Shown: positions 51,009 to 60,920, numbered from the stretch's first letter. The stretch is DNA of 64,000 bases from Claveliimonas monacensis (GCF_014982975.1 NZ_JADCKL010000007.1:1-64000); one strand, 5' to 3'. Notes: generated from the letters alone by a model not told the origin. Translations and numbers: made by a program.

Positions 51009-52457
51009 CTAGATTAATTTTGTCTTTTTTACAACCTGTACAAGCTCCCGGTTGGAGCGGGTGCGGGCAAACATATTGAGGATGTTGTCCACTGCCTCCT
51101 CGGCTCTCATGCCGTTGAGCGCCCGGCGCATGGAATTGACGGCCTCCTGCTCCTCCCTGGAAAGGAGAAGATCCTCCCTCCTTGTACCAGACTGGGGAAT
51201 ATCGATGGCCGGGAACATTCTCCTCTCGGAGAGCTTTCTGTCAAGCACAAGCTCCATGTTTCCTGTTCCCTTGAACTCCTCGTAGATGACATCGTCCATC
51301 TTGCTTCCCGTATCCACCAGGGCGGTGGCCAGGATGGTCAGACTTCCGCCCTCCCGGATATTTCTGGCCGCTCCGAAAAATCTCTTGGGCATGTGGAGAG
51401 CCGCCGGGTCAAGGCCGCCGGAGAGCGTGCGGCCAGACGGCGGCACGATGAGATTGTAGGCCCTGGCAAGTCTTGTGATGCTGTCCAGTAGGATCATCAC
51501 GTCCTTACCGTGCTCCACAAGCCTCTTGGCGCGCTCGATCACCATCTCGGACACCCTCTTGTGGTGATCCGGCAGTTCGTCAAAGGTGGAGTAGATGACC
51601 TCCACATTTTTCCCTTCTATTGTCTCCTTGATATCTGTTACCTCTTCCGGGCGCTCGTCAATGAGCAGGATCAGAAGGTGGATCTCCGGATTATTCCTCT
51701 TTACTGAGAGGGCCACTTCTTTTAATAATGTGGTCTTACCTGCCTTGGGAGGCGACACGATCATACCTCTCTGCCCTTTTCCGATAGGTGAGAGCAGATC
51801 CATGATGCGCATAGCTGTGCTGCTTCTTCCGCTTTCCAGAGACAGTCTCTCGTTGGGGAATACAGGCGTCAGATCCTCAAAATTCGGTCTTCTGGCAGCC
51901 ACAGCGGGATGGATATCATTGATCTTTGACAGGTACAAAAGAGCGCTGAACTTCTCCTGCTGTGTCTTGATCCTTGTGTTTCCTTCCAGAATATCGCCGG
52001 TCTTCAGATTAAACCTGCGGATCTGGGAGGGCGACACGTACACATCGTTGTCTCCCGGCAGATAGTTCTCACACCGGATAAAGCCGTAGCCGTCCGGCAT
52101 AACCTCCAGGATACCGTGGGCTGTAACGCCGCTGTCCAGCCGGTCTATGTCATGGATCTCCCTGTCTCCTGTGTTGGCGGACAGTTCTTTTACATTGTCC
52201 TCTGTCAGTTTCACCTGGCCTGTGTTCACATTGCTGCTCGCATTCTTGCGGTGGCCGTCCTGCCGGTGCTGTTCCGACCTCTCATGCCGCTCTCCTTTGG
52301 GAGCTCCCGCCTGTGTTTTCTGTTTATCTTTTTCGTCTTCCTCAAGCATACGCTCAATAAGCTCCGCCTTTTTCAGGCCTGAGATGCCTTTCAGTCCTCT
52401 CGCTTTGGCAAGATCCTTCAACGTGGCAAGGGAAAGAGACTCATACTTTTCTCGCAT
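51009..52457 (-). CDS. rho: Transcription termination factor Rho
   Basis: A 482-residue hexameric RNA helicase that ends transcription of untranslated RNAs. The N-domain ([20 protein letters not shown]) is followed by a charged linker of about 60 residues (about 45-105), longer than in E. coli Rho. The RNA-binding domain has [21 protein letters not shown]. The motor domain has Walker [13 protein letters not shown], Walker [15 protein letters not shown], the Q-loop [10 protein letters not shown] and the R-loop region. The start has GAAAGGA-like bases upstream; a possible promoter (TATAAT at 52549-52544) lies 90 bp before. It ends about 100 bp before rpmE. Confidence 0.95.
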   Translation of the reverse strand: MREKYESLSLATLKDLAKARGLKGISGLKKAELIERMLEEDEKDKQKTQAGAPKGERHERSEQHRQDGHRKNASSNVNTGQVKLTEDNVKELSANTGDREIHDIDRLDSGVTAHGILEVMPDGYGFIRCENYLPGDNDVYVSPSQIRRFNLKTGDILEGNTRIKTQQEKFSALLYLSKINDIHPAVAARRPNFEDLTPVFPNERLSLESGRSSTAMRIMDLLSPIGKGQRGMIVSPPKAGKTTLLKEVALSVKRNNPEIHLLILLIDERPEEVTDIKETIEGKNVEVIYSTFDELPDHHKRVSEMVIERAKRLVEHGKDVMILLDSITRLARAYNLIVPPSGRTLSGGLDPAALHMPKRFFGAARNIREGGSLTILATALVDTGSKMDDVIYEEFKGTGNMELVLDRKLSERRMFPAIDIPQSGTRREDLLLSREEQEAVNSMRRALNGMRAEEAVDNILNMFARTRSNRELVQVVKKTKLI

Positions 52458-52598
52458 ACAAATTGATCCTTTCTTTTCCTGTTTTCTTATCTTTGTGTCT
52501 TCGGGATTGTTAGTCTGACATGACCGAACTGAAATATAGGCTTATTATACAATACCTTTTCTGATTTTTAAACCCCCAATTTATCGAAATGATTTTTA

Positions 52599-52627
52599 TT
52601 GCGCCGTAAATAAATGGATGGTATGAT
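52599..52627 (+). promoter_or_regulatory. Possible promoter of the malic enzyme gene
   Basis: TTGCGC at 52599-52604 and TATGAT at 52622-52627 with a 17-bp spacer, about 100 bp before the start codon. The rest of this 270-bp divergent region holds the rho promoter and leader; no further structure was recognised. Confidence 0.5.
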
Positions 52628-52727
52628 TATAAGCGGTATAAAAATGTTTTCGGGCGCAGGGACACTGGCCGGTCCAGCCCCCCTGCATTTCCCAGATGAA
52701 AGATAGAAAGAAAAAGGTGGAATTCAT

Positions 52728-53876
52728 ATGACATTACAGGAAAAAGCTCTCGAGATGCACAGAGAATGGAACGGAAAGCTGGAGACAACAGCCAAGGCAC
52801 ATGTAAATTCACGGGAGGACCTGTCCATCGCCTACACTCCCGGCGTGGCTGAGCCCTGCAAAGTGATCGCAAAGGATAAGGAGGCAGCCTACACTTACAC
52901 AATGAAAGCCAACACGGTAGCTGTCGTTTCCGACGGGAGCGCGGTCCTGGGACTTGGCAATATCGGCGCTCTGGCCGCCATGCCCGTCATGGAGGGAAAG
53001 GCTGTCCTCTTCAAGGAATTCGGAGGCGTCAACGCAGTGCCTATCTGCCTGGACACCCAGGACACAGAGGAGATCATTCAGACCGTTGTCAATATTGCTC
53101 CCGCCTTCGGCGGCATCAATCTGGAGGATATCAGCGCACCCCGCTGCTTTGAGATCGAATCCCGCTTAAAGGAACTTCTGGACATACCGGTATTCCATGA
53201 TGACCAGCACGGCACAGCCATCGTGGTGCTGGCCGGCATCATCAACGCCATGAAGGTGACCGGAAAGAAAAAAGAGGACGTACAGGTCGTTGTAAACGGA
53301 GCCGGAAGCGCCGGTGTGGCCATCACAAAGCTGCTCCTCACCTACGGCTTCCCCCATGTGACCATGTGCGACAAAGAGGGCATCATCGGGGAGCACTCCG
53401 AGAACCTCAACTGGATGCAGAAAGAGATGGCAAAAGTCACCAATCTGGAAAAGAAGACCGGCACTCTGGCAGACGCCCTGAAAGGCGCTGATATCTTTGT
53501 GGGCGTATCCGCCCCCGGCATCGTGACAAAAGAGATGGTCTCTTCCATGAACAGCGACTCCATCCTCTTTGCCATGGCCAACCCGGTACCGGAGATCATG
53601 CCGGATCTGGCTAAGGAGGCAGGCGCAAAGGTTGTGGGAACCGGGCGCTCCGACTTCCCCAACCAGGTAAACAATGTGGTGGCTTTCCCCGGCATATTCC
53701 GAGGCGCCCTGGAGGGCCGGGCCACCCAGATCACAGAAGAAATGAAGCTGGCTGCCGCCCACGCCATCGCAGGCCTTGTGCCGGAGGAAGAACTCAGTGA
53801 AGACAACATCCTGCCGGAGGCCTTTGATCCCCGGGTAGCAGATGCAGTGAGCCAGGCTGTGAAGGAACTGATCTAG
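52728..53876 (+). CDS. Malic enzyme (malate dehydrogenase, decarboxylating)
   Basis: A 382-residue short-form malic enzyme converting malate to pyruvate and CO2 with reduction of NAD or NADP. Features: SIAYTPGVAEPCKVIAKD, VVSDGSAVLGLGNIGALA, the metal and substrate region NLEDISAPRCFEIE and VFHDDQHGTAIV, and the nucleotide-binding VVVNGAGSAGVAITKLL. FAMANPVPEIMP and GRSDFPNQVNNVVAFPG complete the family pattern. There is no phosphotransacetylase-like tail. The next gene starts within its stop codon, so a radical SAM protein and DUF4364 protein are co-transcribed, with no obvious metabolic link. Confidence 0.93.
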   Translation: MTLQEKALEMHREWNGKLETTAKAHVNSREDLSIAYTPGVAEPCKVIAKDKEAAYTYTMKANTVAVVSDGSAVLGLGNIGALAAMPVMEGKAVLFKEFGGVNAVPICLDTQDTEEIIQTVVNIAPAFGGINLEDISAPRCFEIESRLKELLDIPVFHDDQHGTAIVVLAGIINAMKVTGKKKEDVQVVVNGAGSAGVAITKLLLTYGFPHVTMCDKEGIIGEHSENLNWMQKEMAKVTNLEKKTGTLADALKGADIFVGVSAPGIVTKEMVSSMNSDSILFAMANPVPEIMPDLAKEAGAKVVGTGRSDFPNQVNNVVAFPGIFRGALEGRATQITEEMKLAAAHAIAGLVPEEELSEDNILPEAFDPRVADAVSQAVKELI

Positions 53877-54814
53877 TGGAAAAACCTGTATATTGGAGCG
53901 GCAGGCGCTACCACTGCCTGGATCACCATATCAAACAAACTTTTGGGGAAAAGCTTTACAAGATCTCTCTGGACGCAGGCCTGACCTGCCCTAACCGGGA
54001 CGGCACTCTGGGGAATAGGGGCTGTATCTTCTGCAGCCGGGGAGGCTCCGGCGATTTCGCCACGGACCGGCGCCTGTCCATCACGGAGCAGATTGAAGCC
54101 GGAAAGCAGCAGTCCGCCGGGAAATTCCATGGGAACAGCTATATCGCCTACTTTCAGGCCTACACCAACACCTACGGGCCTGTCTCCCGGCTGCGCCAGC
54201 TTTTCTTTGAGGCCGCCGCTCACCCGGATATCCGCGCCCTCTCCATCGCCACCAGACCTGACTGCCTGGGGCCGGAAGTGCTGGATCTTCTCCGGGAAGT
54301 CAGCCGCATTAAGCCGGTCTGGGTGGAGCTGGGTCTTCAGACCGTCCACGAGAGGACAGCTGCCTTCATCCGCAGAGGATATCCATTTTCCGTGTTTGAG
54401 CAGGCCGTCCGGGACCTGCGGGCCATAGGGCTGGATGTGATCGTGCATGTGATCCTCTTCCTCCCCGGGGAAACGCAGAGCGATATGTACCAGACCATAT
54501 CATGTCTGAACCGGATGGACATCCAGGGCATAAAGCTGCAGCTCCTGCATATTTTAAAAGAGACAGATCTGGCTGACTATTATGAGAGACACCCCTTTTA
54601 CATACCGCAGATGGAGGATTATTTCCAGGTGCTGGGAAACTGCGTAAGTCTGCTGCGCCCGGACATCGTCATCCACAGAATCACAGGCGACGGCCCAAAG
54701 GAGCTGCTTATAGCTCCCCTGTGGACAGGGGACAAGCGGTATGTGCTGAATCAGTTCCACGCCTATCTGAAACGCCAGAACATCTGGCAGGGAAGGAGTT
54801 ATATACATGTCTGA
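53876..54814 (+). CDS. TIGR01212 family radical SAM protein (YhcC-like)
   Basis: A 312-residue radical SAM protein. The cluster-binding cysteines are in GLTCPNRDGTLGNRGCIFC, the family's special spacing rather than plain CxxxCxxC. Other marks are AYFQAYTNTYGP, SIATRPDCLGPEVLDLL and VELGLQTVHERTAAFIRRGY. Members are thought to modify tRNA or protein, but the role of this branch is not settled. The start is GTG overlapping the last base of the malic enzyme stop, with AAGGA about 10 nt upstream. The DUF4364 gene overlaps its end by 8 nt. Confidence 0.88.
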   Translation: MEKPVYWSGRRYHCLDHHIKQTFGEKLYKISLDAGLTCPNRDGTLGNRGCIFCSRGGSGDFATDRRLSITEQIEAGKQQSAGKFHGNSYIAYFQAYTNTYGPVSRLRQLFFEAAAHPDIRALSIATRPDCLGPEVLDLLREVSRIKPVWVELGLQTVHERTAAFIRRGYPFSVFEQAVRDLRAIGLDVIVHVILFLPGETQSDMYQTISCLNRMDIQGIKLQLLHILKETDLADYYERHPFYIPQMEDYFQVLGNCVSLLRPDIVIHRITGDGPKELLIAPLWTGDKRYVLNQFHAYLKRQNIWQGRSYIHV

Positions 54815-55319
54815 ACCATTTACACTTTATAAGCTGATCATACTGTACATGCTGGACAAAGTAGATTTTCCGCTGACCAACGCTCAGATCTCCGGCTTTA
54901 TCCTGGACAAGGGCTACACCACTTATTTCAAACTCCAGCAGGCTCTTTCCGAGCTGACTGAGTCCGGATTCATCCGGGAGGAGGCAACTCACAGCAGGAC
55001 ATTCTACCATCTGACAGAGGAGGGGGAGGAGACGATCCACTTCTTCCGCAATAAGATTTCCGATGCCATCCAGAAAGATATCGATGAATTTCTGAAGGAA
55101 AAAAACTATGAGCTGAAAAATGAAGTGTCCGTGAAGTCCGACTATTTTCCGGGCTCCGGCATGGAATTTACAGTCCGCTGTCAGGTCATTGAAAACAATC
55201 AGCCTCTCATTGATCTGACCCTGACCGTCCCCTCAGAGGCAGAGGCGGAGACGATCTCAAACAACTGGAGCAAAAAAAATCAGGAGATCTACGCACTGAT
55301 CATGCAAAATCTCCTGTAA
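54807..55319 (+). CDS. DUF4364 family protein
   Basis: A 170-residue protein of the clostridial DUF4364 family. The N-terminal 85 residues look like a winged helix of PadR/MarR type: LYKLIILYMLDKVDFPLTNA, FKLQQALSELTESGFIREE and TFYHLTEEGEETIHFF. The C-terminal half is an alpha-beta domain without a known motif. A regulatory role is probable but unproven. It overlaps the radical SAM gene by 8 nt and its stop is 5 bp from the convergent ABC transporter stop. Confidence 0.85.
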   Translation: MSEPFTLYKLIILYMLDKVDFPLTNAQISGFILDKGYTTYFKLQQALSELTESGFIREEATHSRTFYHLTEEGEETIHFFRNKISDAIQKDIDEFLKEKNYELKNEVSVKSDYFPGSGMEFTVRCQVIENNQPLIDLTLTVPSEAEAETISNNWSKKNQEIYALIMQNLL

Positions 55320-55324
55320 AACTG

Positions 55325-57040
55325 TTAATTCAGTTCCTGTGTATGATACAGGCGGGCGTACTGCCCGTCTTTTTTTATGAGTTCCTCATGGGTGCCGCTC
55401 TCCTGGATCTGTCCGTCATCGATCAGGATGATCCGGTCCGCATCGCGCACAGTGGCAAGTCTGTGGGCAATGATGAGGGTTGTCCTGCCGGCCCTGAGCT
55501 CATCAAAACTTTTCTGTATATAGCTCTCTGTCACCGTATCCAGAGCCGAGGTGGCTTCATCCAGGATCAGGATCCTTGGATCTTTCAGGAAAATGCGGGC
55601 AATGGCGATCCGCTGCTTCTGTCCGCCGGAGAGCATGGTGCCCCGCTCCCCGATATAGGTGTCAAATCCCTTGGGCATCTCCATGATATCATCGAAGATC
55701 TCCGCCTTCCTGGCAGCCCTGACCACCTCCTCGTAGGAGGCGTCCGGCTTTCCGTAGCGGATGTTCTCATAGACTGTGTCTGCGAACATAAACACATCCT
55801 GCTGCACGATACCGATATTGTCCCGCAGGGACCTCTTTCTCACATCCCGTATATCTGTCCCGTCAATCTTGATAGAGCCTTCTGTCACATCGTAAAACCG
55901 CGGGATCAGCTGGCAGAGGGTAGTCTTTCCGCCGCCGGAGTGCCCCACCACAGCCACGGTCTGGCCCGGCTGTATGTGAAGATCCACGTCTGTCAGGACT
56001 TCCGCATTTTCATTGTAGGAAAAGCTGACATGGTCCATGTCAATCCGCCCTTCACCCACTGACAGGTCCCCGGCTCCCTCTTTTTCCTTCACCGCAGGCT
56101 GTATGGCCATCAGTTCCTGGAACCGCCGAAGTCCCGCTGTCCCGTTGGTAAAGATCTCCGCAAAATTGGAGAGCTTACGGACCGGCGTGATAAAAGTGCT
56201 GATGTAGAGATTAAAAGTAATCAGATCCACATAGTTCATCCGCCCCTGCATGATCAGCCAACCGCCGAAGGTAATCACTGCCACAGGCATGATGCACATG
56301 AAAAATTCCAGGGAGGCGTTGAATCTCCCCATGGCTTTATAGTAGCCGCTCTTGGAAGATTTGAACATGTCGTTGGACTGATCGAACCGGGCCTGGTCCA
56401 CATCCTCGTTGGCAAAAGCCTTGGAGGTGCGGATGCCGGAGATGCAGGACTCGATGTCCGCATTGATGGAGGCCATCTTCTGCTTCACCTGCAGAGAGGC
56501 GTCCGACATGCTCCTCTTGCAGAACATGACTACCACCAGGAAGACAGGGATAATCACTGCCACCACAAGGGCCAGCCTCCACTCAATGGAGAACATGACT
56601 CCCAGCGCTCCCAAGATGGTCAGGACAGAGATCAGCAGATCCTCCGGCCCGTGGTGTGCCAGCTCCGTGATCTCAAAGAGATCTCCTGTCAGTCTGTTCA
56701 TCAGCTTTCCGGTCCGGTTGGCATCATAAAATTCAAAGTCCAGCTCCTGAAGGTGTCGGAACAGATCCCTTCTTATATCCGCTTCCACTCGGACACCAAA
56801 GGTATGTCCCCAGTAGGTCATGATGTAGTTGCACACAGAGCGCAGCACGTAGCTTGCCGCCACAATGGCCATGACCGTGAAAAAGGTGCCGTAAAGCTTT
56901 TCCGGCAGCATATCGTACATGGCATGTCTGGACACCAGCGGAAAGGCAAGATCCACCGCCGCCACCAGGACCGCACAGCACATATCCAGAAGAAAGATGC
57001 CTATGTGGGGCTTAAAATACGAAAACAGTGTCCGAAACAT
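55325..57040 (-). CDS. ABC transporter, fused permease and ATPase (exporter type)
   Basis: A 571-residue half-transporter that would work as a homodimer. Six membrane helices (about 1-310) include FYDANRTGKLMNRLTGDLFE, a typical type IV exporter coupling region. The ATPase has Walker A VVGHSGGGKTTLCQLIP, signature MLSGGQKQRIAIARIF, Walker B LILDEATSALD and the switch His in IIAHRLATV. Close relatives export lipids or drugs; the substrate is unknown. It begins 5 nt after cysK, so the two are probably co-transcribed. Confidence 0.9.
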   Translation of the reverse strand: MFRTLFSYFKPHIGIFLLDMCCAVLVAAVDLAFPLVSRHAMYDMLPEKLYGTFFTVMAIVAASYVLRSVCNYIMTYWGHTFGVRVEADIRRDLFRHLQELDFEFYDANRTGKLMNRLTGDLFEITELAHHGPEDLLISVLTILGALGVMFSIEWRLALVVAVIIPVFLVVVMFCKRSMSDASLQVKQKMASINADIESCISGIRTSKAFANEDVDQARFDQSNDMFKSSKSGYYKAMGRFNASLEFFMCIMPVAVITFGGWLIMQGRMNYVDLITFNLYISTFITPVRKLSNFAEIFTNGTAGLRRFQELMAIQPAVKEKEGAGDLSVGEGRIDMDHVSFSYNENAEVLTDVDLHIQPGQTVAVVGHSGGGKTTLCQLIPRFYDVTEGSIKIDGTDIRDVRKRSLRDNIGIVQQDVFMFADTVYENIRYGKPDASYEEVVRAARKAEIFDDIMEMPKGFDTYIGERGTMLSGGQKQRIAIARIFLKDPRILILDEATSALDTVTESYIQKSFDELRAGRTTLIIAHRLATVRDADRIILIDDGQIQESGTHEELIKKDGQYARLYHTQELN

Positions 57041-57045
57041 CTCCC

Positions 57046-57978
57046 CTACTCCTCAAAAAGCGGTGTAGAGAAATATCTCTCTGCTGTGTCCGCCAGGATC
57101 GTCACCACTGTCTTCCCTTTCCCAAGCTTTCTTGCCATGCGCTTTGCCACAGCCACGTTGGTTCCACTGGAGATACCGCACATGAGCCCCTCTTTTGCCG
57201 CCAGCTCTCTGGCAGTCTCAAGAGCCTCCTCGTCTGTCACGATGGCGATGTGATCATAGATCTCCTGATTCAGAATGGCAGGGATCACTCCGTCGCCGAT
57301 TCCCATCTGGAGGTGTGTGCCCACCTCGCCTCCTGAGAGGATGGCTGCATGCTCCGGTTCTGCCGCCCAGATCTCTATATCCGGGTTGGCCTCCTTCAGG
57401 GCCTCTCCCACACCGGTAATGGTTCCGCCTGTTCCTATGCCGGAACAGAATCCGTGAATCGGTATCCCGGCCTGCTCCAGGATCTCCCGGCCCGTCTGTT
57501 CTTTCTGGGCCCGTGTATTTGCCTCATTTTCAAACTGCTGGGGAACATACACATCCGGATCCTCGGCCGCCATCTTCAGCGCGGTCTCCATGCACTCGTC
57601 GATGCATTTCCCGATATTGCCTGCGTCGTGGATCAGCCTCACTTCCGCCCCGTAATGTCTGACCAGCTTCCTTCGCTCCTCACTGACTGAGTCCGGCATG
57701 ATGATAATGGTCTTATACCCCTTCACTGCGCCGATCAGGGCAAGACCGATGCCCTGGTTGCCGCTTGTGGGCTCCACAATGGTCGTCTTTCCGGGCTGGA
57801 TCAGCCCCTTTTCCTCCGCTGCCTCTATCATGTTCAGGGCAGTTCTTGTCTTGATGGAGCCGCCTGCGTTCATGGCCTCGAATTTCACGAGGATCTGGGC
57901 ATCGTCCGGCCCGGTCATATGGTTCAGCCGGATCAGCGGCGTATTCCCGGCAGCCTCAAGTATATTCTCATAGATCAT
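57046..57978 (-). CDS. cysK: Cysteine synthase family protein
   Basis: A 310-residue PLP enzyme of the O-acetylserine sulfhydrylase family, making cysteine from O-acetylserine and sulfide. The PLP lysine is Lys43 in AMNAGGSIKTRTALNMIE, where most CysK proteins have Ser-Val-Lys-Asp-Arg; Asp is Thr here. The substrate loop VEPTSGNQGIGLALIG and the phosphate-binding GIGTGGTITGVGEAL are normal. It could be a CysK variant or a related beta-replacement enzyme. No serine acetyltransferase is nearby. It leads an operon with an ABC exporter. Confidence 0.85.
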   Translation of the reverse strand: MIYENILEAAGNTPLIRLNHMTGPDDAQILVKFEAMNAGGSIKTRTALNMIEAAEEKGLIQPGKTTIVEPTSGNQGIGLALIGAVKGYKTIIIMPDSVSEERRKLVRHYGAEVRLIHDAGNIGKCIDECMETALKMAAEDPDVYVPQQFENEANTRAQKEQTGREILEQAGIPIHGFCSGIGTGGTITGVGEALKEANPDIEIWAAEPEHAAILSGGEVGTHLQMGIGDGVIPAILNQEIYDHIAIVTDEEALETARELAAKEGLMCGISSGTNVAVAKRMARKLGKGKTVVTILADTAERYFSTPLFEE

Positions 57979-58029
57979 TCCTTTATCTCCTCCGCGTACT
58001 GTATTTAATATATATTATGACAGCAGGAC

Positions 58030-58806
58030 TTATTTCGTCTCCTGTTTTTTGGGCCGGGCGATGTTGAAGGGAACATTGACTCCCACAGGGTTCACGATCA
58101 CTCCTTTGGCCTCCGGGGCCAGGATGTCCGGGATTTTAGCGTACTCAATCACCGCGGTCCTGTATTTGTTCTCTCTGTTAAATTTACGAAACTCATCAGG
58201 ATCTGTAAAGATAGGCTGGAACACAGACCCGTCTTTCTGCTTCAGGACAGGGAGTCCTTTGTCCGGCTCCACCGCCACAAGGAACTTTCCTCGCTGCAGG
58301 TCCACAAGCAGTTCTTCCTGCATCTCTTTCATCTCTTCTGTCATCTGCTGTTTCGGATCTTTACGCATCTGCTGCATAAAATAGAGAGCTGTAAGATGAA
58401 ACTGAGGATTTTCCACCCATTTCTTCCCGTCGGGAAGATTGTCCATATCCGGCCGTTTTACCAGTTCACCCAGCTGCAGGTGAATCTCATCCTCCAGCCC
58501 CTTGTTCACCGCCAGAGCATTGACCCCCATGGTGAACAGATTGGAATAGAAGGACAGAAGATGCCGGTTCTCCAGCTTTGCTATATTGACCGGGTCTTTC
58601 TGCGCAAGGAGAAGTTTTCCTCCTTTCTGCGCCTCTTTCTCCGTCTTATAGAGGAGCACCTCATCGTCAAAAGTCTCCGGGTCACAGAAAACAAAAGGCA
58701 TCTTCGTGTGCAGGGAGATGATGACAAAAAGCTCCTTGGCGTTCCGAAGATGCGCCAGCACTTCCTGTCTCTGCGGGTTGTTCTTTGTATTGTTTTCTTC
58801 TTTCAT
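58030..58806 (-). CDS. SseB family protein
   Basis: A protein of about 258 residues resembling the SseB family, with an N-terminal SseB domain (about 15-135, LFVIISLHTKMPFVFCDPET and LENRHLLSFYSNLFTMGVNA) and a second similar region toward the C-terminus (GKFLVAVEPDKGLPVLKQ, GVIVNPVGVNVPFNIARPK). Function of these proteins is not established; in enterobacteria the name comes from a serine-sensitivity enhancer. No signal peptide or membrane helix is seen. ATG 58806 has AGAAAGGA upstream; the longer frame adds 16 unlikely residues. It is probably monocistronic. Confidence 0.78.
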   Translation of the reverse strand: MKEENNTKNNPQRQEVLAHLRNAKELFVIISLHTKMPFVFCDPETFDDEVLLYKTEKEAQKGGKLLLAQKDPVNIAKLENRHLLSFYSNLFTMGVNALAVNKGLEDEIHLQLGELVKRPDMDNLPDGKKWVENPQFHLTALYFMQQMRKDPKQQMTEEMKEMQEELLVDLQRGKFLVAVEPDKGLPVLKQKDGSVFQPIFTDPDEFRKFNRENKYRTAVIEYAKIPDILAPEAKGVIVNPVGVNVPFNIARPKKQETK

Positions 58807-58874
58807 AGGAATATTCCTTTCTGCTGTTTCAGTACATAATCCGCTATTTATCATACATCATTTAGAGAGGAAAT

Positions 58875-60821
58875 TCAACTTGCAGAGAAGTTGTACTGGT
58901 GGGGCAGCTTCTTCTCCCCATCTGCCTCATTGCGGTGAAGGGACTGCCACAACTCACCGATAGAGTCCTCCCCCTCCCGGATGTCCTCCAGCAGAAGACC
59001 GCCCTTTTCCTCAAGGAGCCGCAAAGCCTCCCGGTCTTGGCCCAGTCTGTGGAGCGCAGAAATATAGTAGAATTTCAGTCTGCTTTCCTCCTTAAGCTGC
59101 TCCTCCATCTTCTCATAAAATCTACATATCTTTTCGGATGCCTCCATCATGTACAGCATTTTGAAGCCTTCCTTCATATAGGAAAGCCGATCCGCCCATT
59201 CCGCCAGGCCGGAAGCAAGCTCCATGCCCCGTAAGATCTTCTCTTCTGCCTCCTTCTGACGATCCTCACGCAGGCTAAGGCAGGCCAGAGCATGGTAAGC
59301 CCAGGGGTTTTCTGCAAGTTCCAGCGATGTCTCCAGCATCTTTCTGGCTTTCCCCGCCTGCTCATCCTGCGTCAGCCAGACTCCGGCCTGATAGAAGGCA
59401 TACCAGTTCTCATTGTTGGAGTCCGCAAGTGTATCTTCCAGAAATCCTATGTTGTCCCCGTCGATCAGGAACTCGTCCGGCCGCTGCATCACATCCGGCA
59501 CAGGGAGCACGCCCGTTTCAAAAAACTTCTGCCATGTTTCCAGCGGTCCGCCCGGTATCTGAAAGGCAAGATGCTCTGTCCATTTCCCCTGTCTTCTCAG
59601 AGCGCCGTAGCCGCTTCCCCCGGAAATGAGCCGTGCAGAGCTCTTCGCCATAGCTTTCGTGTCTGCCAGGATCTGCTCCATACGCGCCGGCTCACCGGCC
59701 TCCTGTACAGCTGCTGTCAAGAGGGCGCTCCTTGACGCATGGGGAAGTGCTCTCTCCTCTTCCGTGAGATGGAGCGGCCCGTACTGCTCCAGCCACTCCC
59801 AGGCTGTGTGGGGCGCCATGGGGAGACATCCGTACTGGGTCTTTCCAAGCCCCGCCTGGATCTCAATGTACCGCCCCGCCTTGTCCGTCAGGAATTCCTG
59901 CCATCTGTCTGACCCGTCCTGGTTTCCCCAGGAAAAGAGTTTCCGGCTGCGCAGTCTTTTGCTGGACATCTGAAGGAGGCCAGACCCCTCCCTGTCCACG
60001 TTGGCCACATACTTGGGCGCTTCCTCCGGGATATCAAAAAAATAATCCACAGACCGGGGAATGTTCTGATACTCTGTCACATCCACCCCGTCCACAACCG
60101 GGATATCCACCTTGTACACAGCGCCATCTGCGTAGGTAAAAGCCTTGTCCGCCGGAACGATGACGCGCCCGCCTTCATACTCCGGCACGGCCATATTGCT
60201 CCACCAGTACATGGGGACGACCTGACTGCTCTCATTGACGATCCGCATCCGACAGTTCAGGAACCTGTCCTTCTCTCCCAGCCAGAAATCCATCTGATAC
60301 GGCACTTTTCTTATCCGCTCATACTCATACATCCTCAGTACAGGCTCCCCGCTCTCAAGGGCCGTCTGTGCCACATACAAAGGCTCCGTGGTCAGAGGGG
60401 TATGTCCGATGACGCCGATGTTCCACTCCACGCCTCCGCTGAACCAGGCGTTCCGCACCGCCAGGTTGCTGAACTGAAGGACATCATTTGTATAGAGAAG
60501 ATTACGGTTCCTCTCCTTGTCCCAAAGTTCCCACAGGCGTCCCCCGTACTCCGGGAGGAAGACAGCCCGCAGGCAGTCATTTTCCAACACTGCCACTGCC
60601 ACGTCCCTCTCCTCCAGCTTTCTTGTATAACAGTTGTACTGTCTGTATGGATAGGCATTTTTTCTCCTGCCATATCCCTCGTAGAGTTCATCCTCCTCAT
60701 CCAGGCGGAAGACAAGCTCATTCTGCAGGATCTTCTCCCCCAGAAGATCAGGAAGGCAGGACTCTTTTCCGAGCCCTGCCACCCTCATTTTCTTTGTCTC
60801 AAATCGCAGTTCCGGTCTCAT
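58875..60821 (-). CDS. DUF5107 protein with C-terminal tetratricopeptide region
   Basis: A protein of about 648 residues. The N-terminal half (about 60-360) is the DUF5107 domain, a beta-rich sugar-epimerase-like fold, with AVFLPEYGGRLWELWDKERN, NAWFSGGVEWNIGVIGHTP and MYWWSNMAVPEYEGGR. The C-terminal 200 residues are helical TPR-like repeats (NWYAFYQAGVWLTQDEQAGK, NPWAYHALACLSLREDRQKE). Members are abundant in Lachnospiraceae and thought to act in carbohydrate metabolism, but no activity is established. ATG 60821 has AAGGAG 8 nt upstream. Its own promoter lies at 60865-60893. No glycosidase or transporter gene is adjacent. Confidence 0.82.
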   Translation of the reverse strand: MRPELRFETKKMRVAGLGKESCLPDLLGEKILQNELVFRLDEEDELYEGYGRRKNAYPYRQYNCYTRKLEERDVAVAVLENDCLRAVFLPEYGGRLWELWDKERNRNLLYTNDVLQFSNLAVRNAWFSGGVEWNIGVIGHTPLTTEPLYVAQTALESGEPVLRMYEYERIRKVPYQMDFWLGEKDRFLNCRMRIVNESSQVVPMYWWSNMAVPEYEGGRVIVPADKAFTYADGAVYKVDIPVVDGVDVTEYQNIPRSVDYFFDIPEEAPKYVANVDREGSGLLQMSSKRLRSRKLFSWGNQDGSDRWQEFLTDKAGRYIEIQAGLGKTQYGCLPMAPHTAWEWLEQYGPLHLTEEERALPHASRSALLTAAVQEAGEPARMEQILADTKAMAKSSARLISGGSGYGALRRQGKWTEHLAFQIPGGPLETWQKFFETGVLPVPDVMQRPDEFLIDGDNIGFLEDTLADSNNENWYAFYQAGVWLTQDEQAGKARKMLETSLELAENPWAYHALACLSLREDRQKEAEEKILRGMELASGLAEWADRLSYMKEGFKMLYMMEASEKICRFYEKMEEQLKEESRLKFYYISALHRLGQDREALRLLEEKGGLLLEDIREGEDSIGELWQSLHRNEADGEKKLPHQYNFSAS

Positions 60822-60864
60822 AAACACAGTCTCCTTTTTCTGACGTAAATACATATACAGATTT

Positions 60865-60893
60865 ATAGTACTCTATCTGCCGGACATGCGCAA
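60865..60893 (-). promoter_or_regulatory. Promoter of the DUF5107 gene
   Basis: On the minus strand TTGCGC (60893-60888) and TACTAT (60870-60865) with a 17-bp spacer, about 44 bp before the start codon. Confidence 0.5.
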
Positions 60894-60920
60894 TCTGGAT
60901 TTCTGTCATGTTATTGTGAT

